A stretch of DNA of 57,861 nt, taken from the IMG/VR virus record IMGVR_UViG_3300048996_000092, positions 1 to 57,861 of that record. The stretch is one strand, 5' to 3'. How positions within the stretch are numbered: position 1 is the stretch's first letter; each line of letters begins with the position of its first letter. The DNA is from a virus. Both the position numbers and the translations under genes were made by a program. A model generated the notes under the pieces. It was not told where the DNA came from. It did not search any database and worked only from the letters and a program-made list of their open reading frames with translations. Shown here in pieces: positions 39,541 through 48,202 of this stretch.

Positions 39541-40367
39541 GTGAGGCTCAATACAAGATCGACCCGCGCAATATCCACATTGGCACCACCAGCGACGGCG
39601 TGGAGATTCGGATTGTTGACGGCGTCGGTCTCAGCCTGACAGTTAGCGATCAAACGATTGTCCGCCCTATTCTCGATGTGCACGCGCTCATGCATATCGG
39701 CAAGTGTGTATGCGAGAGCGGCTTTGGGAAGGTCGTGCCTGTGTGCAATGCATACATAGACGGCGGCGAATGCTGTCTGACGTGCGACCACCCGCGGGGG
39801 TGTCACGCCGAGGCGGTTGTCACATGGACTTGCCCAAAATGCACAGCGCTCAATAGGGACGACTATCACCGCGTTTGCTGTCATCGGTGTTTCGCGTTGC
39901 GACCGCCGAACAATTCCATGGCCGCGGAGCTGAGAGAAATGGTCAGCACGCTTCGACGCACTCCCGTCTCACTGCGGGACATCATTCCATTGTTACAGCG
40001 CGCCGCGGACGCGATCGACACGCCAGGGGACCCATGGATCAGCGTTGACGACGAGCTGCCCGAAGTGGGCGAAGACGTTTTCTACGCATTCAACGGGTGC
40101 ACGTTCAGGGGCAAATACTTTGGCGCTGAGAATGAAGACAGGCTGCCCTGCTTCGGCGGCGCCGCGGGCTTCCTGACCGGCGACGTCATGTTCTGGATGC
40201 GTGTGCCGAAGGCACCAGCAAGTACGCGGCTTGATCTGAGAAAGGAACCAATAGGAGCCGCCGATGGAACCGAATTCTGTGTCGCGCGCTCGCCGCAAGA
40301 TACAGGCTTGGAATGCAGAAAACCTTTTGGACACAACGGGCGACATTCATGGGAGCAGGCGCAATGA
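39537..40367 (+). CDS. DUF551-like domain protein with zinc motifs
   Basis: The 276-residue protein has Cys-rich middle blocks (GGECCLTCDHPRG, TWTCPKCTALNRDDYHRVC) and a C-terminal DUF551-like stretch with WISVDDELPEVGEDVFYAF and GDVMFWMRVPKAP. Its function is unknown; DUF551 is common in phage accessory genes. Confidence 0.6.
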   Translation: MSEAQYKIDPRNIHIGTTSDGVEIRIVDGVGLSLTVSDQTIVRPILDVHALMHIGKCVCESGFGKVVPVCNAYIDGGECCLTCDHPRGCHAEAVVTWTCPKCTALNRDDYHRVCCHRCFALRPPNNSMAAELREMVSTLRRTPVSLRDIIPLLQRAADAIDTPGDPWISVDDELPEVGEDVFYAFNGCTFRGKYFGAENEDRLPCFGGAAGFLTGDVMFWMRVPKAPASTRLDLRKEPIGAADGTEFCVARSPQDTGLECRKPFGHNGRHSWEQAQ

Positions 40368-40720
40368 ACACCGTCAAAGTTAAGAAAACAGAATTGCTGG
40401 CAAAGCTTCAGACAAACCGCGACAGCCATCGCGAACTTTTCCTGAAAGCGCAGGAAGGCTATAGACAGCTGGTCATCGCTGAGTTGGACAAGTCACTCAA
40501 GGAAGCGCGCGAGGGCCGTAACATTCGCACGCACATCCGCCTTGAGGCGCCGCATGACCACACGGACGAATACAACAACGTGATCGAAATGCTGCGCATG
40601 AGCGTTGACGACACCATTGAGCTGGAGGCGCACGCGTTCCAGTGCTACGTCATGGACAAATGGACTTGGGCCGCCGCGGATCTGTTGACCAAAACCGCGT
40701 ACCTGGGTGCTATCAAGTGA
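40364..40720 (+). CDS. Helical phage protein
   Basis: The 118-residue product is helical: KKTELLAKLQTNRDSHRELF, YRQLVIAELDKSLKEARE, then DDTIELEAHAFQCYV. Resembles small helical phage proteins of unknown role. ATGA overlap. Confidence 0.55.
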   Translation: MNTVKVKKTELLAKLQTNRDSHRELFLKAQEGYRQLVIAELDKSLKEAREGRNIRTHIRLEAPHDHTDEYNNVIEMLRMSVDDTIELEAHAFQCYVMDKWTWAAADLLTKTAYLGAIK

Positions 40721-41019
40721 GCAGCCGCACGAAGGAACAGCGGCCTTCACTGGAAGACTTACGTGCCAAGATCGAGGCATCCCGCGAAGCGCCAGACGTG
40801 TCGCCGGCAACAAGAGGGCAGGAATTTGCCGTGCGCGCGCTCACGTCTCAAGTCGTCGCATGGCAAGCCGCATACCTTTGGCACGCTGGTATCACGCAGA
40901 AACTGCTTTCCGGATTCCCCCTGGGTGGGGACGGCGCGCAGAAAGATGAGTACGAGGCAATGGAGTGGGAGCTGCAGGAGGGCGCGTCCCTGATCCGCGA
41001 GAGGTTACCGCAGCCATGA
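40717..41019 (+). CDS. Small helical protein, paralogue of the 50822 gene
   Basis: The 100-residue product (GTGA start) shares WQAAYLWHAGITQKLLS with WEAAYKWHLGITEQL in the gene at 50822. Unknown. Confidence 0.55.
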   Translation: MSSRTKEQRPSLEDLRAKIEASREAPDVSPATRGQEFAVRALTSQVVAWQAAYLWHAGITQKLLSGFPLGGDGAQKDEYEAMEWELQEGASLIRERLPQP

Positions 41020-41396
41020 CTGAAGGGCCGACAAAGACCAATGTCAAAACGCTGGTCGATTCTCCGCGCCCCAAGAGCGGACCGCCGGCGCCAACTCCGC
41101 CTGAAGAGATATCGGCGCTGCGGTCCGCGCTTGAGTCTATTCGATGCGCCGCATGGAATGAGCACCATACGGCTGTATGGATGCAGAAAGTTGCGGCTCA
41201 CGCACTGGAGCCAAACACGTGGCCGCATCCGGGACAGCAGTTAGCCCCAGCGCCAAGAACGGAACCGACGGCCGACGAGATGTCCGCATTCCTCACGAAG
41301 TTCTACACCATCGCGCCGGCTCGCATGGAGTTCTACCGGGACGTATTGAGGCGGTGGACGCGGCACTACTCCCCCGCAACGAAGGGAGGCGAGTAG
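41016..41396 (+). CDS. Unknown protein
   Basis: The 126-residue product has a Pro-rich N terminus, then SALRSALESIRCAAWNEHHT and ADEMSAFLTKFYTIAPARM. Unknown. Confidence 0.5.
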   Translation: MTEGPTKTNVKTLVDSPRPKSGPPAPTPPEEISALRSALESIRCAAWNEHHTAVWMQKVAAHALEPNTWPHPGQQLAPAPRTEPTADEMSAFLTKFYTIAPARMEFYRDVLRRWTRHYSPATKGGE

Positions 41397-41398
41397 TC

Positions 41399-41545
41399 AT
41401 GTACGGTGAAATGATCGCGCGGGTTCTGGCGTTCTGGGTCGCGATGATTGCTGTCATCGCGTTCGTGCTGGGCGGGCTGGTGGTGTGGGGTCTTCCGAAG
41501 TTGTGGGCTGTCTTGAAGCCGTGGATTCACTCCGTCACTGGATGA
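41399..41545 (+). CDS. Small single-helix membrane protein
   Basis: About 48 residues, one long membrane helix (FWVAMIAVIAFVLGGLVVWG). Coupled on both sides. Unknown. Confidence 0.5.
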   Translation: MYGEMIARVLAFWVAMIAVIAFVLGGLVVWGLPKLWAVLKPWIHSVTG

Positions 41546-42054
41546 AATTTGATATGAGCTATTGCCGCTGGTCTAGCGACTTTTTCGAGTGCGACGTCTA
41601 CGTGTACGCCAATGTGTCAGGAATGTGGACGACACATGTGGCCGGCCGGCGGCTCAAGCATCGCGTCCCTGACGAACTCAAGGCGGCGCATCCTCATGGC
41701 AGCGACCCTGAGTTTGCCCACAAGTACATGGCGGCTTATCGCGCCGTTGAGGCATGGCGCAACTCACTGCCGTGTGATGAGTTGCCCGTGAACTACGCGC
41801 AGCCGGACGGCACAAGTAAGCCTGGAATCTGGCGCACGCCAAAAGCCTCCGAGTATCTGGACCTGCGTGAGATCGGCGCCGAAGCCGGCGAGAGCTACGA
41901 CGACGCGAGCCCCGGTGAATGCGCCGACCGCCTGGAGCAGCTGAAAGCCAAGGGGTTCAACGTGCCTCAGTACGCGATCGACGCTCTGCGCGAGGATCAG
42001 TTGGAGATTCATCAGATCCAGGGTGAGCACGCCGCCGAGGTAACCACGCAATGA
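41542..42054 (+). CDS. Unknown protein
   Basis: The 170-residue protein starts KFDMSYCRWSSDFFECDVYV and is conserved-looking, with SLPCDELPVNYAQPDG and a helical end DRLEQLKAKGFNVPQYAID. I recall the start pattern from phage hypothetical proteins. ATGA overlap. Confidence 0.55.
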   Translation: MKFDMSYCRWSSDFFECDVYVYANVSGMWTTHVAGRRLKHRVPDELKAAHPHGSDPEFAHKYMAAYRAVEAWRNSLPCDELPVNYAQPDGTSKPGIWRTPKASEYLDLREIGAEAGESYDDASPGECADRLEQLKAKGFNVPQYAIDALREDQLEIHQIQGEHAAEVTTQ

Positions 42055-42506
42055 CGCCGTTCGAAGTCTTCACCGCAGAAATGGCAAAGACCGTAAGACG
42101 CAGAAAGCGCAACGTGGAGCGAGACGCGGCGATCATTTCAGACAGACGAGCTGGCATGACGTACGCCGCGATTGCCGCCAAGCACAACGTCACTGAGGCG
42201 CGGTGCAATCAGATTTGCGCGGCTGCGGGCTTGCCAAAGACCAGCACGAAGCCATGGAACGCCGAAACCGCCGCCGGGGTGACGGTGGAGTCGGGTCAGT
42301 ACAAGGGTTACAGAATTCGCGTCGCTCGCAAGGCCGGTAGGTGTGATGGAGGTGGATGCGCGGTGCAGATTAACGGCGGTGACCACTATGTGGAAGGTGA
42401 CGGGCACGGGACGCGCGGTCCACTAGGCTTCGCGCGTGAGCGGCTTTGTTTGAAGTGCGCTGGAGTAGAGCTGCTTTGCTTGAAGCGCGGTGGGGTAACA
42501 GAGTGA
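42051..42506 (+). CDS. HTH protein with C-terminal Cys motif
   Basis: The 151-residue protein has IISDRRAGMTYAAIAAKHNV, a helix-turn-helix like sigma r4 or Trp repressor types, and a C-terminal GRCDGGGCAVQINGGDHYVEG plus tandem-duplicated LCLKCAGVE / LCLKRGGVTE. Metal and DNA binding are likely. Confidence 0.6.
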   Translation: MTPFEVFTAEMAKTVRRRKRNVERDAAIISDRRAGMTYAAIAAKHNVTEARCNQICAAAGLPKTSTKPWNAETAAGVTVESGQYKGYRIRVARKAGRCDGGGCAVQINGGDHYVEGDGHGTRGPLGFARERLCLKCAGVELLCLKRGGVTE

Positions 42507-43153
42507 CGAGAGAGCAACCGATCCGTTTCGTTTCCCGAGAGACTGACTCCCCCGAGGTGCGTGCGCGGCTTGCAGAGCTGAATGCGCATGAGTACCCACA
42601 GGACAATGCAGATGCGATCACCGACCGGATCGACTGGGCGGAAGTCAACTCGCGCGCGCGCGCGATCATCCATGAAAACCGATCCATGCGGTCGAGGATC
42701 TTGGCGGTGTGGCAGATTGCGAACTACATCGGCGAGCAGACCGCGGGCCACGTAGCGTGCAAGCGCGGCTGCTCACACTGTTGCAACATCGCTGTCAGCC
42801 TGCCTAAGCAGGAGGCAGAGCTGATAGGCGAGCGCATCGGGCGAAAGCCCGCGACAACAAAACCCCGTCTCGACGGCGACCACATCGCCTTTGGATATCA
42901 CAACCCGTGCCCGTTTCTGCGCGACGGGGAGTGTTCAATCTACGAGTCGCGGCCAACAGCTTGCCGCATTCACTATTCGGTAGACCGGGACGACTTGCTG
43001 TGCCGCCTAGTGCCGCCGTATTCGATTCCGGTTCCGTATCTCAACACGACGCGCATAACCACATTATTGATTCAGGTGTCGTCCCGCGGCGCAATGCCGC
43101 ATTACGCGGATATCCGTGAGTGGTTTCCGCCATCCACACAGCAGGGAGTTTAG
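42503..43153 (+). CDS. YkgJ-type cysteine cluster protein
   Basis: The 216-residue product has ACKRGCSHCCNIAVSLPKQE, PCPFLRDGECSIYESRPTACR, the ordered Cys pattern of YkgJ (Zn/Fe-S binding). The GTG start overlaps the upstream TGA. Function of the family in phages is unknown. Confidence 0.78.
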   Translation: MTREQPIRFVSRETDSPEVRARLAELNAHEYPQDNADAITDRIDWAEVNSRARAIIHENRSMRSRILAVWQIANYIGEQTAGHVACKRGCSHCCNIAVSLPKQEAELIGERIGRKPATTKPRLDGDHIAFGYHNPCPFLRDGECSIYESRPTACRIHYSVDRDDLLCRLVPPYSIPVPYLNTTRITTLLIQVSSRGAMPHYADIREWFPPSTQQGV

Positions 43154-43158
43154 AAAAA

Positions 43159-43479
43159 ATGAAGACGATGATTATAGCGACAGCGGCGTTAGCGTTATCA
43201 GGCTGCGCGGTGCAGAAGGAAATGGTGCCGACAGGCGGCAGCCGATCCGATGGCACGGTGGAGCTGAGTTACGAGTTTGGAATGTTCGAGACACCAAAGG
43301 TAGACAGCGCACAGGGCGCGGCCACCGCGTCACAGCGTTGTCGTGCGTGGGGCTACACGGACGCGGAGGCGTTCGGCGGCTCCAAGTCTCACTGCCAAGC
43401 TTTCAATGGCTATGGCAACTGCCTCAAGACCCTGGTCACTGTTCAGTACCAGTGCATCGGCGCGGACACGCCGCGGTAA
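43159..43479 (+). CDS. YecR-like lipoprotein
   Basis: The 106-residue product starts KTMIIATAALALSGC with a lipobox, then has MVPTGGSRSDGTVELSYEFG and RCRAWGYTDAEAFGGSKSHC, which I recall as the YecR-like lipoprotein family. It would sit at the outer membrane. Possible lysogenic conversion protein. Confidence 0.7.
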   Translation: MKTMIIATAALALSGCAVQKEMVPTGGSRSDGTVELSYEFGMFETPKVDSAQGAATASQRCRAWGYTDAEAFGGSKSHCQAFNGYGNCLKTLVTVQYQCIGADTPR

Positions 43480-43490
43480 TGTGGAACAGG

Positions 43491-43519
43491 GAGCAGCGGC
43501 GATTGCGGGGCCGCTGCTC
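43491..43519 (+). other. Strong hairpin between genes
   Basis: GAGCAGCGG (43491-43499) and CCGCTGCTC (43511-43519) form a perfect 9-bp stem over an 11-base loop. No T-run follows, so this is not a classical terminator; it may modulate mRNA stability between the lipoprotein and LITAF-like genes. Confidence 0.6.
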
Positions 43520-43544
43520 TCGGCTATCAACACGGAGAACGACA

Positions 43545-43862
43545 ATGGCGCAAATGATCTGCAACAACTGCGGCAATACGGGCTCGCCGAAGACACATAC
43601 CAAGGGGAGCATTTTCATCGAGCTGATTCTGTGGCTGTGCTTCCTGATTCCTGGGCTTATCTATTCAGTGTGGCGCATGTCGTCACGCTCAAAGGTGTGC
43701 CGGTCATGCGGTGCGCCGCACACCCTGGTGCCGCTTGACTCGCCACGTGGCAAGCAGCTGATACAGCAGTTTGCGCCTGTATCGCGGGGTGATCAGGAGA
43801 TGCCGTGGTGTGCGCCATGCGGGTCCTACCATCACGCGAGCGCGCCACACATCAGGGCATGA
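43545..43862 (+). CDS. LITAF-like zinc-ribbon membrane protein
   Basis: The 105-residue product has ICNNCGNTGSP, a hydrophobic segment LILWLCFLIPGLIYSVWRM, and KVCRSCGAPHTLVPLD: a split zinc ribbon around a membrane-inserting helix, as in LITAF-like domains. The tail adds a third Cys pair. ATG chosen at 43545. Confidence 0.7.
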   Translation: MAQMICNNCGNTGSPKTHTKGSIFIELILWLCFLIPGLIYSVWRMSSRSKVCRSCGAPHTLVPLDSPRGKQLIQQFAPVSRGDQEMPWCAPCGSYHHASAPHIRA

Positions 43863-43865
43863 GCC

Positions 43866-44027
43866 ATGCCGCGAAGCTTGTTCACGCCTGAGCGGACGAC
43901 TCTGCGGGTGTACCCGCGAGACTACGCCCTCCAAATGATTCAGCTGCTTCGCGTGCTGGAACGGATGTACCCAGACTTGCCGGCCGTTCTCTCGGAGCGC
44001 ATTCGAATGGAATGGATTTACACATGA
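43866..44027 (+). CDS. Small helical protein (53 residues)
   Basis: ATG 43866 lies three bases after the LITAF-like gene, and the stop overlaps the next ATG (ATGA). The product begins PRSLFTPERTTLRVYPRDY and is amphipathic. Unknown but coupled on both sides. Confidence 0.5.
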   Translation: MPRSLFTPERTTLRVYPRDYALQMIQLLRVLERMYPDLPAVLSERIRMEWIYT

Positions 44028-44239
44028 ACTTTATCAACCACACAACGACCAGCTCCCTGGACTCAGGCGATGCCTTGGAGTGCATCGACGTCGGTGTTCA
44101 GTACGCCAGCGCCGTGCTGACGTTGTTTGAAAGCGCGCAGCTCGGTGTGAACCAGAAGCGCAACATGGAAACGGCGATGGAGTGGCTTCGGGCTTGGCGT
44201 GACGCTGCGCGCGATCTGTCAAAGGCGACGAACCCATGA
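44024..44239 (+). CDS. Small unknown protein
   Basis: The 71-residue product has DALECIDVGVQYASAVLTLF and a Trp-rich helix EWLRAWRDAARD. ATGA at both ends. Unknown. Confidence 0.5.
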   Translation: MNFINHTTTSSLDSGDALECIDVGVQYASAVLTLFESAQLGVNQKRNMETAMEWLRAWRDAARDLSKATNP

Positions 44240-44526
44240 ACAGGGAAGAAGTCGCACAGAAGATGGCGGCCGAATGGCTTGCCGCTCACCCCGGCGCAAC
44301 CGTCGAGCATGTTGCAGGTTGGATCAGCGCGTGCGGATGCCTCGGCTGCCCGCAGTGGGGCGTTCGGTCGGGGCTTGGACCGTACGACTACTCATGCGAA
44401 TGCGGCGCCAAGTGTCGGTGCCGCTGCACGCTTGAGCCTTACAAGTCACAGAACGCCGCCAAGTGGGAATGGGCGCTTGGTCAGGCAGAGTTGGCGGTAG
44501 TGCGCGCGTCCGCGGTGAAGTCATGA
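44236..44526 (+). CDS. Small Cys-rich protein
   Basis: The 96-residue product has ACGCLGCPQWG, CECGAKCRCRCT, a dense Cys set suggesting metal binding, framed by helices. Unknown. Confidence 0.55.
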   Translation: MNREEVAQKMAAEWLAAHPGATVEHVAGWISACGCLGCPQWGVRSGLGPYDYSCECGAKCRCRCTLEPYKSQNAAKWEWALGQAELAVVRASAVKS

Positions 44527-45107
44527 GTACGAACGCTCTTCGCCCCGGACTACCGCCACTGCCAGACCACATGAAGGGCTTGCCGGTTGATGCTCGCGGC
44601 TACCCGATTCCACACTTCGTGGCGTGGGTGGATGGCAAGCCAGACTTCCGCCTACTTGATGACGCCAAGTTTGCGCGCTCACTTTCCGAGAAGACGTGCA
44701 CGGTCTGCGGCATTCCACTTGGCCGCTTCAAGTCATTTGTCGGGGGGCCAATGAATGTGCTGCAGCGGATCTGCGGCGAGCCGCCCATGCATCGAGACTG
44801 CGCGCTGTTCGCAGTCCAGGCATGTCCGTTTCTTCTGTTGCCACTTGCCCGACGTCGATTGGCGAACTTGCCAGATGATCTACAACGCGTCCCAGGTGAG
44901 GAGATGTTCGAGGAAGGCAACCCCGGCGTCACCAGCATATGGACATGCACTGAGTTCCGCGCGGGCAGACACGTCCGGATATTTGAGCTGGGACAAGCCA
45001 CGTCACTTGAGTGGTTCACAGAAGGGAGACCCGCAACCACGGAGGAGATCGCCGCCGCCTGTGAACTCGCAAAGGGTCGATTGAGTGGCCGCGGCGTGTC
45101 GCTATGA
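44523..45107 (+). CDS. Conserved-looking phage protein with Cys pair
   Basis: The 194-residue protein begins NALRPGLPPLPDHMKGLPVD, with CTVCGIPLGRFKSFVGGPM and RICGEPPMHRDCALFAVQ, and ends in a helical tail. I recall this pattern from phage hypothetical proteins but not its role. Confidence 0.6.
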   Translation: MSTNALRPGLPPLPDHMKGLPVDARGYPIPHFVAWVDGKPDFRLLDDAKFARSLSEKTCTVCGIPLGRFKSFVGGPMNVLQRICGEPPMHRDCALFAVQACPFLLLPLARRRLANLPDDLQRVPGEEMFEEGNPGVTSIWTCTEFRAGRHVRIFELGQATSLEWFTEGRPATTEEIAAACELAKGRLSGRGVSL

Positions 45108-45514
45108 CGTTGCACCATCCGGTGGATTTCGAGCAGGTGAAAAAGCAGCGCGACGAATACCACGATTGTCTTGTCAAACAATCGTCACTGCTTCACGACG
45201 TGCAGAACGAGCGTGACGCCGCGATCAAGCAAGTGGTCGAGCTGCAGGACGATAAGGTCAGGCTGCTGCGCGCGAATCTGAAGATGGCGATACAGGTGGA
45301 TCTAGTGCGTGCTCTCGATCACGAAGCAACAGCTGCACGCCGCATCGTCGCGATGCTTGCGTGGCGCAAACGGACGTCGCGTCGAACGGTAATCGGCGCC
45401 CGCAAGCTTGGGCGGCTGGACCCGCGCGCGCTTGGCCATATGGAGGGCGAAGAAAACGAAGCGCACAACGCATACGAGCTTGCGAGCCGCATTCTTCGAG
45501 GGATTGACCTATGA
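45104..45514 (+). CDS. Coiled-coil protein
   Basis: The 136-residue product has a long helix DFEQVKKQRDEYHDCLVKQ and LLHDVQNERDAAIKQVVELQ, typical of coiled coil. The end overlaps the 45511 reading frame, which is not supported as a gene; the gene on the other strand starts at 45523. Unknown. Confidence 0.5.
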   Translation: MTLHHPVDFEQVKKQRDEYHDCLVKQSSLLHDVQNERDAAIKQVVELQDDKVRLLRANLKMAIQVDLVRALDHEATAARRIVAMLAWRKRTSRRTVIGARKLGRLDPRALGHMEGEENEAHNAYELASRILRGIDL

Positions 45515-45522
45515 CCAGCGCC

Positions 45523-45840
45523 TCACCAGTAGTACACCTGCGGCTTCTTGCAGTCAGGCCACTGGAAACGGTCGGGGTCTGCGCCGCGCTCAATCGCGTG
45601 CAGCATGCGATTGGACCGGATGCGCGCCGGGACAATGTGCCAGTCGTGGGTCCACCAGCCGGGCTCGTGCATGGTCAGCCGGTGGTAGCCGCGCCAGGGT
45701 CGTTCAGTGTGGGTAAACCCGTAAAGCAGCGGGCGCTCAAATGCGCGCCAGGAATGTCCTGTCACCGCGCCGCGGTACAGGATCTGAAGTTTGCGGATCT
45801 TGGCCACCTGCTGTTGGTGGCGGCGAATCGAACGCTTCAT
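45523..45840 (-). CDS. Antisense gene within the + strand run
   Basis: The 105-residue product starts KRSIRRHQQQVAKIRKLQIL and is Trp/His/Tyr-rich (YGFTHTERPWRGYHRLTM, GWWTHDWHIVPARIR), much more protein-like than the overlapping + frame. GGAG lies eight bases before its ATG. It is the only - strand gene between 34 and 52 kb. Function unknown. Confidence 0.65.
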   Translation of the reverse strand: MKRSIRRHQQQVAKIRKLQILYRGAVTGHSWRAFERPLLYGFTHTERPWRGYHRLTMHEPGWWTHDWHIVPARIRSNRMLHAIERGADPDRFQWPDCKKPQVYYW

Positions 45841-45910
45841 GAAACGTGCTCCAAGTTGTTGGGGTCACGTCATTGGCGTCTCCAGGAGTTTCGAGGCGGA
45901 GGATATTAGC

Positions 45911-46336
45911 ATGACGGATGACATTCAGGACCGCGGCCCATGGACCGTGCAGAAGGGCTCCGACGGCCTACTCGGCGTCGCCAGTGATGACTTCAAGCAC
46001 GACGTGTGGCTGAGAGTCATGGGCGACTTTGCCGACGACGACGCGCGGAAAAGCTACTGCGATTGGCTGGCGGCGAAGTTGAACGCCGAAACCGGCGACA
46101 TGCTGGTCAAGGCTGCGGCGCCGGAGCTGCTGTCGGCGTGCAAGGCGCAACACCAAGCCATCGACATTCTGTTTGCCATGCTGATCAGGGAAACCGCGGA
46201 GCGAACATCCAAGTTGTTCTATCCAAGTAAGAGCGGCGTTCCGTGGGACGCGATGCTTGAGGGCAACGTGGCGATTGCGAAGGCGGAAGGCAATCAGCCG
46301 CCGGTGGTTTCGTCGGATGGTGAGCGCGCCGAATGA
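45911..46336 (+). CDS. Unknown protein
   Basis: GGAGG lies nine bases before ATG 45911. The 141-residue product has DIQDRGPWTVQKGSDGLLG and a helix KSYCDWLAAKLNAETGD, with possible Ala-rich helix after. Unknown. Confidence 0.55.
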   Translation: MTDDIQDRGPWTVQKGSDGLLGVASDDFKHDVWLRVMGDFADDDARKSYCDWLAAKLNAETGDMLVKAAAPELLSACKAQHQAIDILFAMLIRETAERTSKLFYPSKSGVPWDAMLEGNVAIAKAEGNQPPVVSSDGERAE

Positions 46337-46944
46337 TCACCATTGATGAGAACCTGTTGGCGATTTGGTGGATAGCGCTGCCGTCGATGGCGAAGCCTGG
46401 GACCAACGAGGCGGACTTGCTGTGCTCATTGGCTCGCCGGTCGCCTGAGGAATGCGAAATCATCTATCGGTTTCGTTACTACGAAACCAAAGGCGCGTGG
46501 GATGGACTGGATCGAAAGAACTGGTACGACGGCGTTGTAAAGCAGCAGCCAGAGGAAATCATTCCGCACCTGCGCGCTATGTTCGAGAAGCTGTCCGCGT
46601 TAGCCGGGGGGAGTAAGGTGTTTGAGATTGTGCGCGGCGATATGACCATTCCTCAGTTCATAGATGAGTTCGCGAAAATGCCGTTCGTGCACATGAAGAG
46701 CGGCGACGATGCGGAGCGGTGGCTGAAGGAGCACGAGCATCAGCAGCGCGCCCAGACGCCATACCGCGCACCGCTGCCTATGCACTACGCGCCCAACGGC
46801 GGGCACAGGATTGCCTGCCCCATCGAAGTCATTGGAACCAACATCACAGCAGAGCCGGGGGACGTCACGTGCAAGCGATGCGCGAAACACGCCGACGTCG
46901 TGAACTACAGAAACAATTTACGAGACAAACCACCACATGCCTAA
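46333..46944 (+). CDS. Unknown protein, two parts
   Basis: The 203-residue product has an N-terminal RSPEECEIIYRFRYYETKGA and C-terminal YAPNGGHRIACPIEV, VTCKRCAKHADVVNYRNN with a Cys pair. It overlaps the integrase by eight bases. Unknown. Confidence 0.5.
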   Translation: MITIDENLLAIWWIALPSMAKPGTNEADLLCSLARRSPEECEIIYRFRYYETKGAWDGLDRKNWYDGVVKQQPEEIIPHLRAMFEKLSALAGGSKVFEIVRGDMTIPQFIDEFAKMPFVHMKSGDDAERWLKEHEHQQRAQTPYRAPLPMHYAPNGGHRIACPIEVIGTNITAEPGDVTCKRCAKHADVVNYRNNLRDKPPHA

Positions 46945-48202
46945 GCAAGCCAAAAAATTGAGCGCGTTCCACGTGCACCGCCTGAAGAAGACACACGCCG
47001 TCGGCGGCGTCGCAGGTCTGTACCTCCAGGTCCGTGGTCCAAGCGCACGGAGCTGGATACTCAAGGCCCCTATCCATGGGAAGCGACCGAATCTCGGGCT
47101 CGGGTCGTTCCCGGAGATCAGTCTGGAAAAGGCGCGCATGCGTGCAACCGTAATGCGCGAGCAGATCAGGGAAGGAAAAGACCCACGAGACGTTCAGCGG
47201 CAAGCCGCTGATGAGGCGCGTGCGGCTGCAATGTCTTTGATCAAGTTCAAAGAGGCTGCAGAGGATTGCTGGAAGGCCAAGGCGGCGGAGTTCAAGAACG
47301 CCAAACACAAGTTGCAGTGGATTTCTACTCTGCGCCAATACGCCAACCCGCACATCGGCGACATGTACGTGCAGAGCATCGAACGTGCCCACGTCCTGAA
47401 AGCGCTGCAGCCGATTTGGCACACAAAGACTGAGACGGCCGGACGTCTTCGCGGCAGAATTGAAGCGGTCATCGAGTACGTTCATGCGGTGCTGGGAATC
47501 AAAAACCGCGAGAACGCCGCCAAATGGGAAGGGTTAAAACCGTTGCTGCCGTCGCCACGAAAGCTGACGCGGCGAAAGAGAAAGCATATGGCGGCCCTGC
47601 AATGGAAGCGCATGCCTGAGTTCATACCGCTGTTGATCAAACAGGATGGCATGGCGGCACGGTGTGAGGAGTTCGCCATCTTGACCGTTGCGCGCAACAC
47701 CGAAGCGCGCGGCGCCAGCTGGGACGAGATTGATATGGAAGAGGAGGTCTGGAGGGTGTCGGCGCCGCGCATGAAGGAGTCTCTGCCTCACCGGGTTCCG
47801 TTGAGCCCAGCGGCTATGGATCTTCTGCGTGCGCTGCCGCGCTTCGAGGGAACGTCACTACTGTTCCCAGGGCTCGCCGGTAAGCAGCTGTCGGAGAATA
47901 CGTTGGGCAAGGTGGTCAACCGCGTGACGGCGCAAATGCCTGGATCGCCAGAGGCGACGCCGCACGGGTTCAGGTCTGCATTCAAGGACTGGGCGCGTAG
48001 TCAGCCTGGGCACGAGGACGAAGTGTCTGAACTGGCACTTGCCCACGTCAATTCAGACGAGACGCGCGCGGCATACGCGCGAGACGAGCTGATGGAAAAG
48101 CGACGGGTACTGATGAACGACTGGGCGCGCTTTTGCTACGCACCGGTTACTGGCAATGTCGTGCCGTTCCGCAAGGAAGACCGGGCGGTGGCGGCGCTAT
48201 GA
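46937..48202 (+). CDS. P4-type tyrosine integrase
   Basis: The 421-residue enzyme has the DUF4102 N terminus (GGVAGLYLQVRGPSARSWIL), an internal core-binding domain, and catalytic residues: Arg253 (VARNTEARGA), Lys280 (PRMKESLPHRVPL), His343-x-x-Arg346 (TPHGFRSAF), His370 (LALAHVNS) and Tyr380 (RAAYARDEL). It is full length. It should catalyse site-specific integration and, with a partner, excision. The gene sits inside an operon, overlapping both neighbours, not beside an obvious attachment site. Confidence 0.92.
   Translation: MPKQAKKLSAFHVHRLKKTHAVGGVAGLYLQVRGPSARSWILKAPIHGKRPNLGLGSFPEISLEKARMRATVMREQIREGKDPRDVQRQAADEARAAAMSLIKFKEAAEDCWKAKAAEFKNAKHKLQWISTLRQYANPHIGDMYVQSIERAHVLKALQPIWHTKTETAGRLRGRIEAVIEYVHAVLGIKNRENAAKWEGLKPLLPSPRKLTRRKRKHMAALQWKRMPEFIPLLIKQDGMAARCEEFAILTVARNTEARGASWDEIDMEEEVWRVSAPRMKESLPHRVPLSPAAMDLLRALPRFEGTSLLFPGLAGKQLSENTLGKVVNRVTAQMPGSPEATPHGFRSAFKDWARSQPGHEDEVSELALAHVNSDETRAAYARDELMEKRRVLMNDWARFCYAPVTGNVVPFRKEDRAVAAL

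Noticed and set aside
45511-45909. 132-residue + strand frame
   Set aside because: Its translation is low-information and it overlaps the protein-like - strand gene at 45523-45840, which has a good ribosome site.
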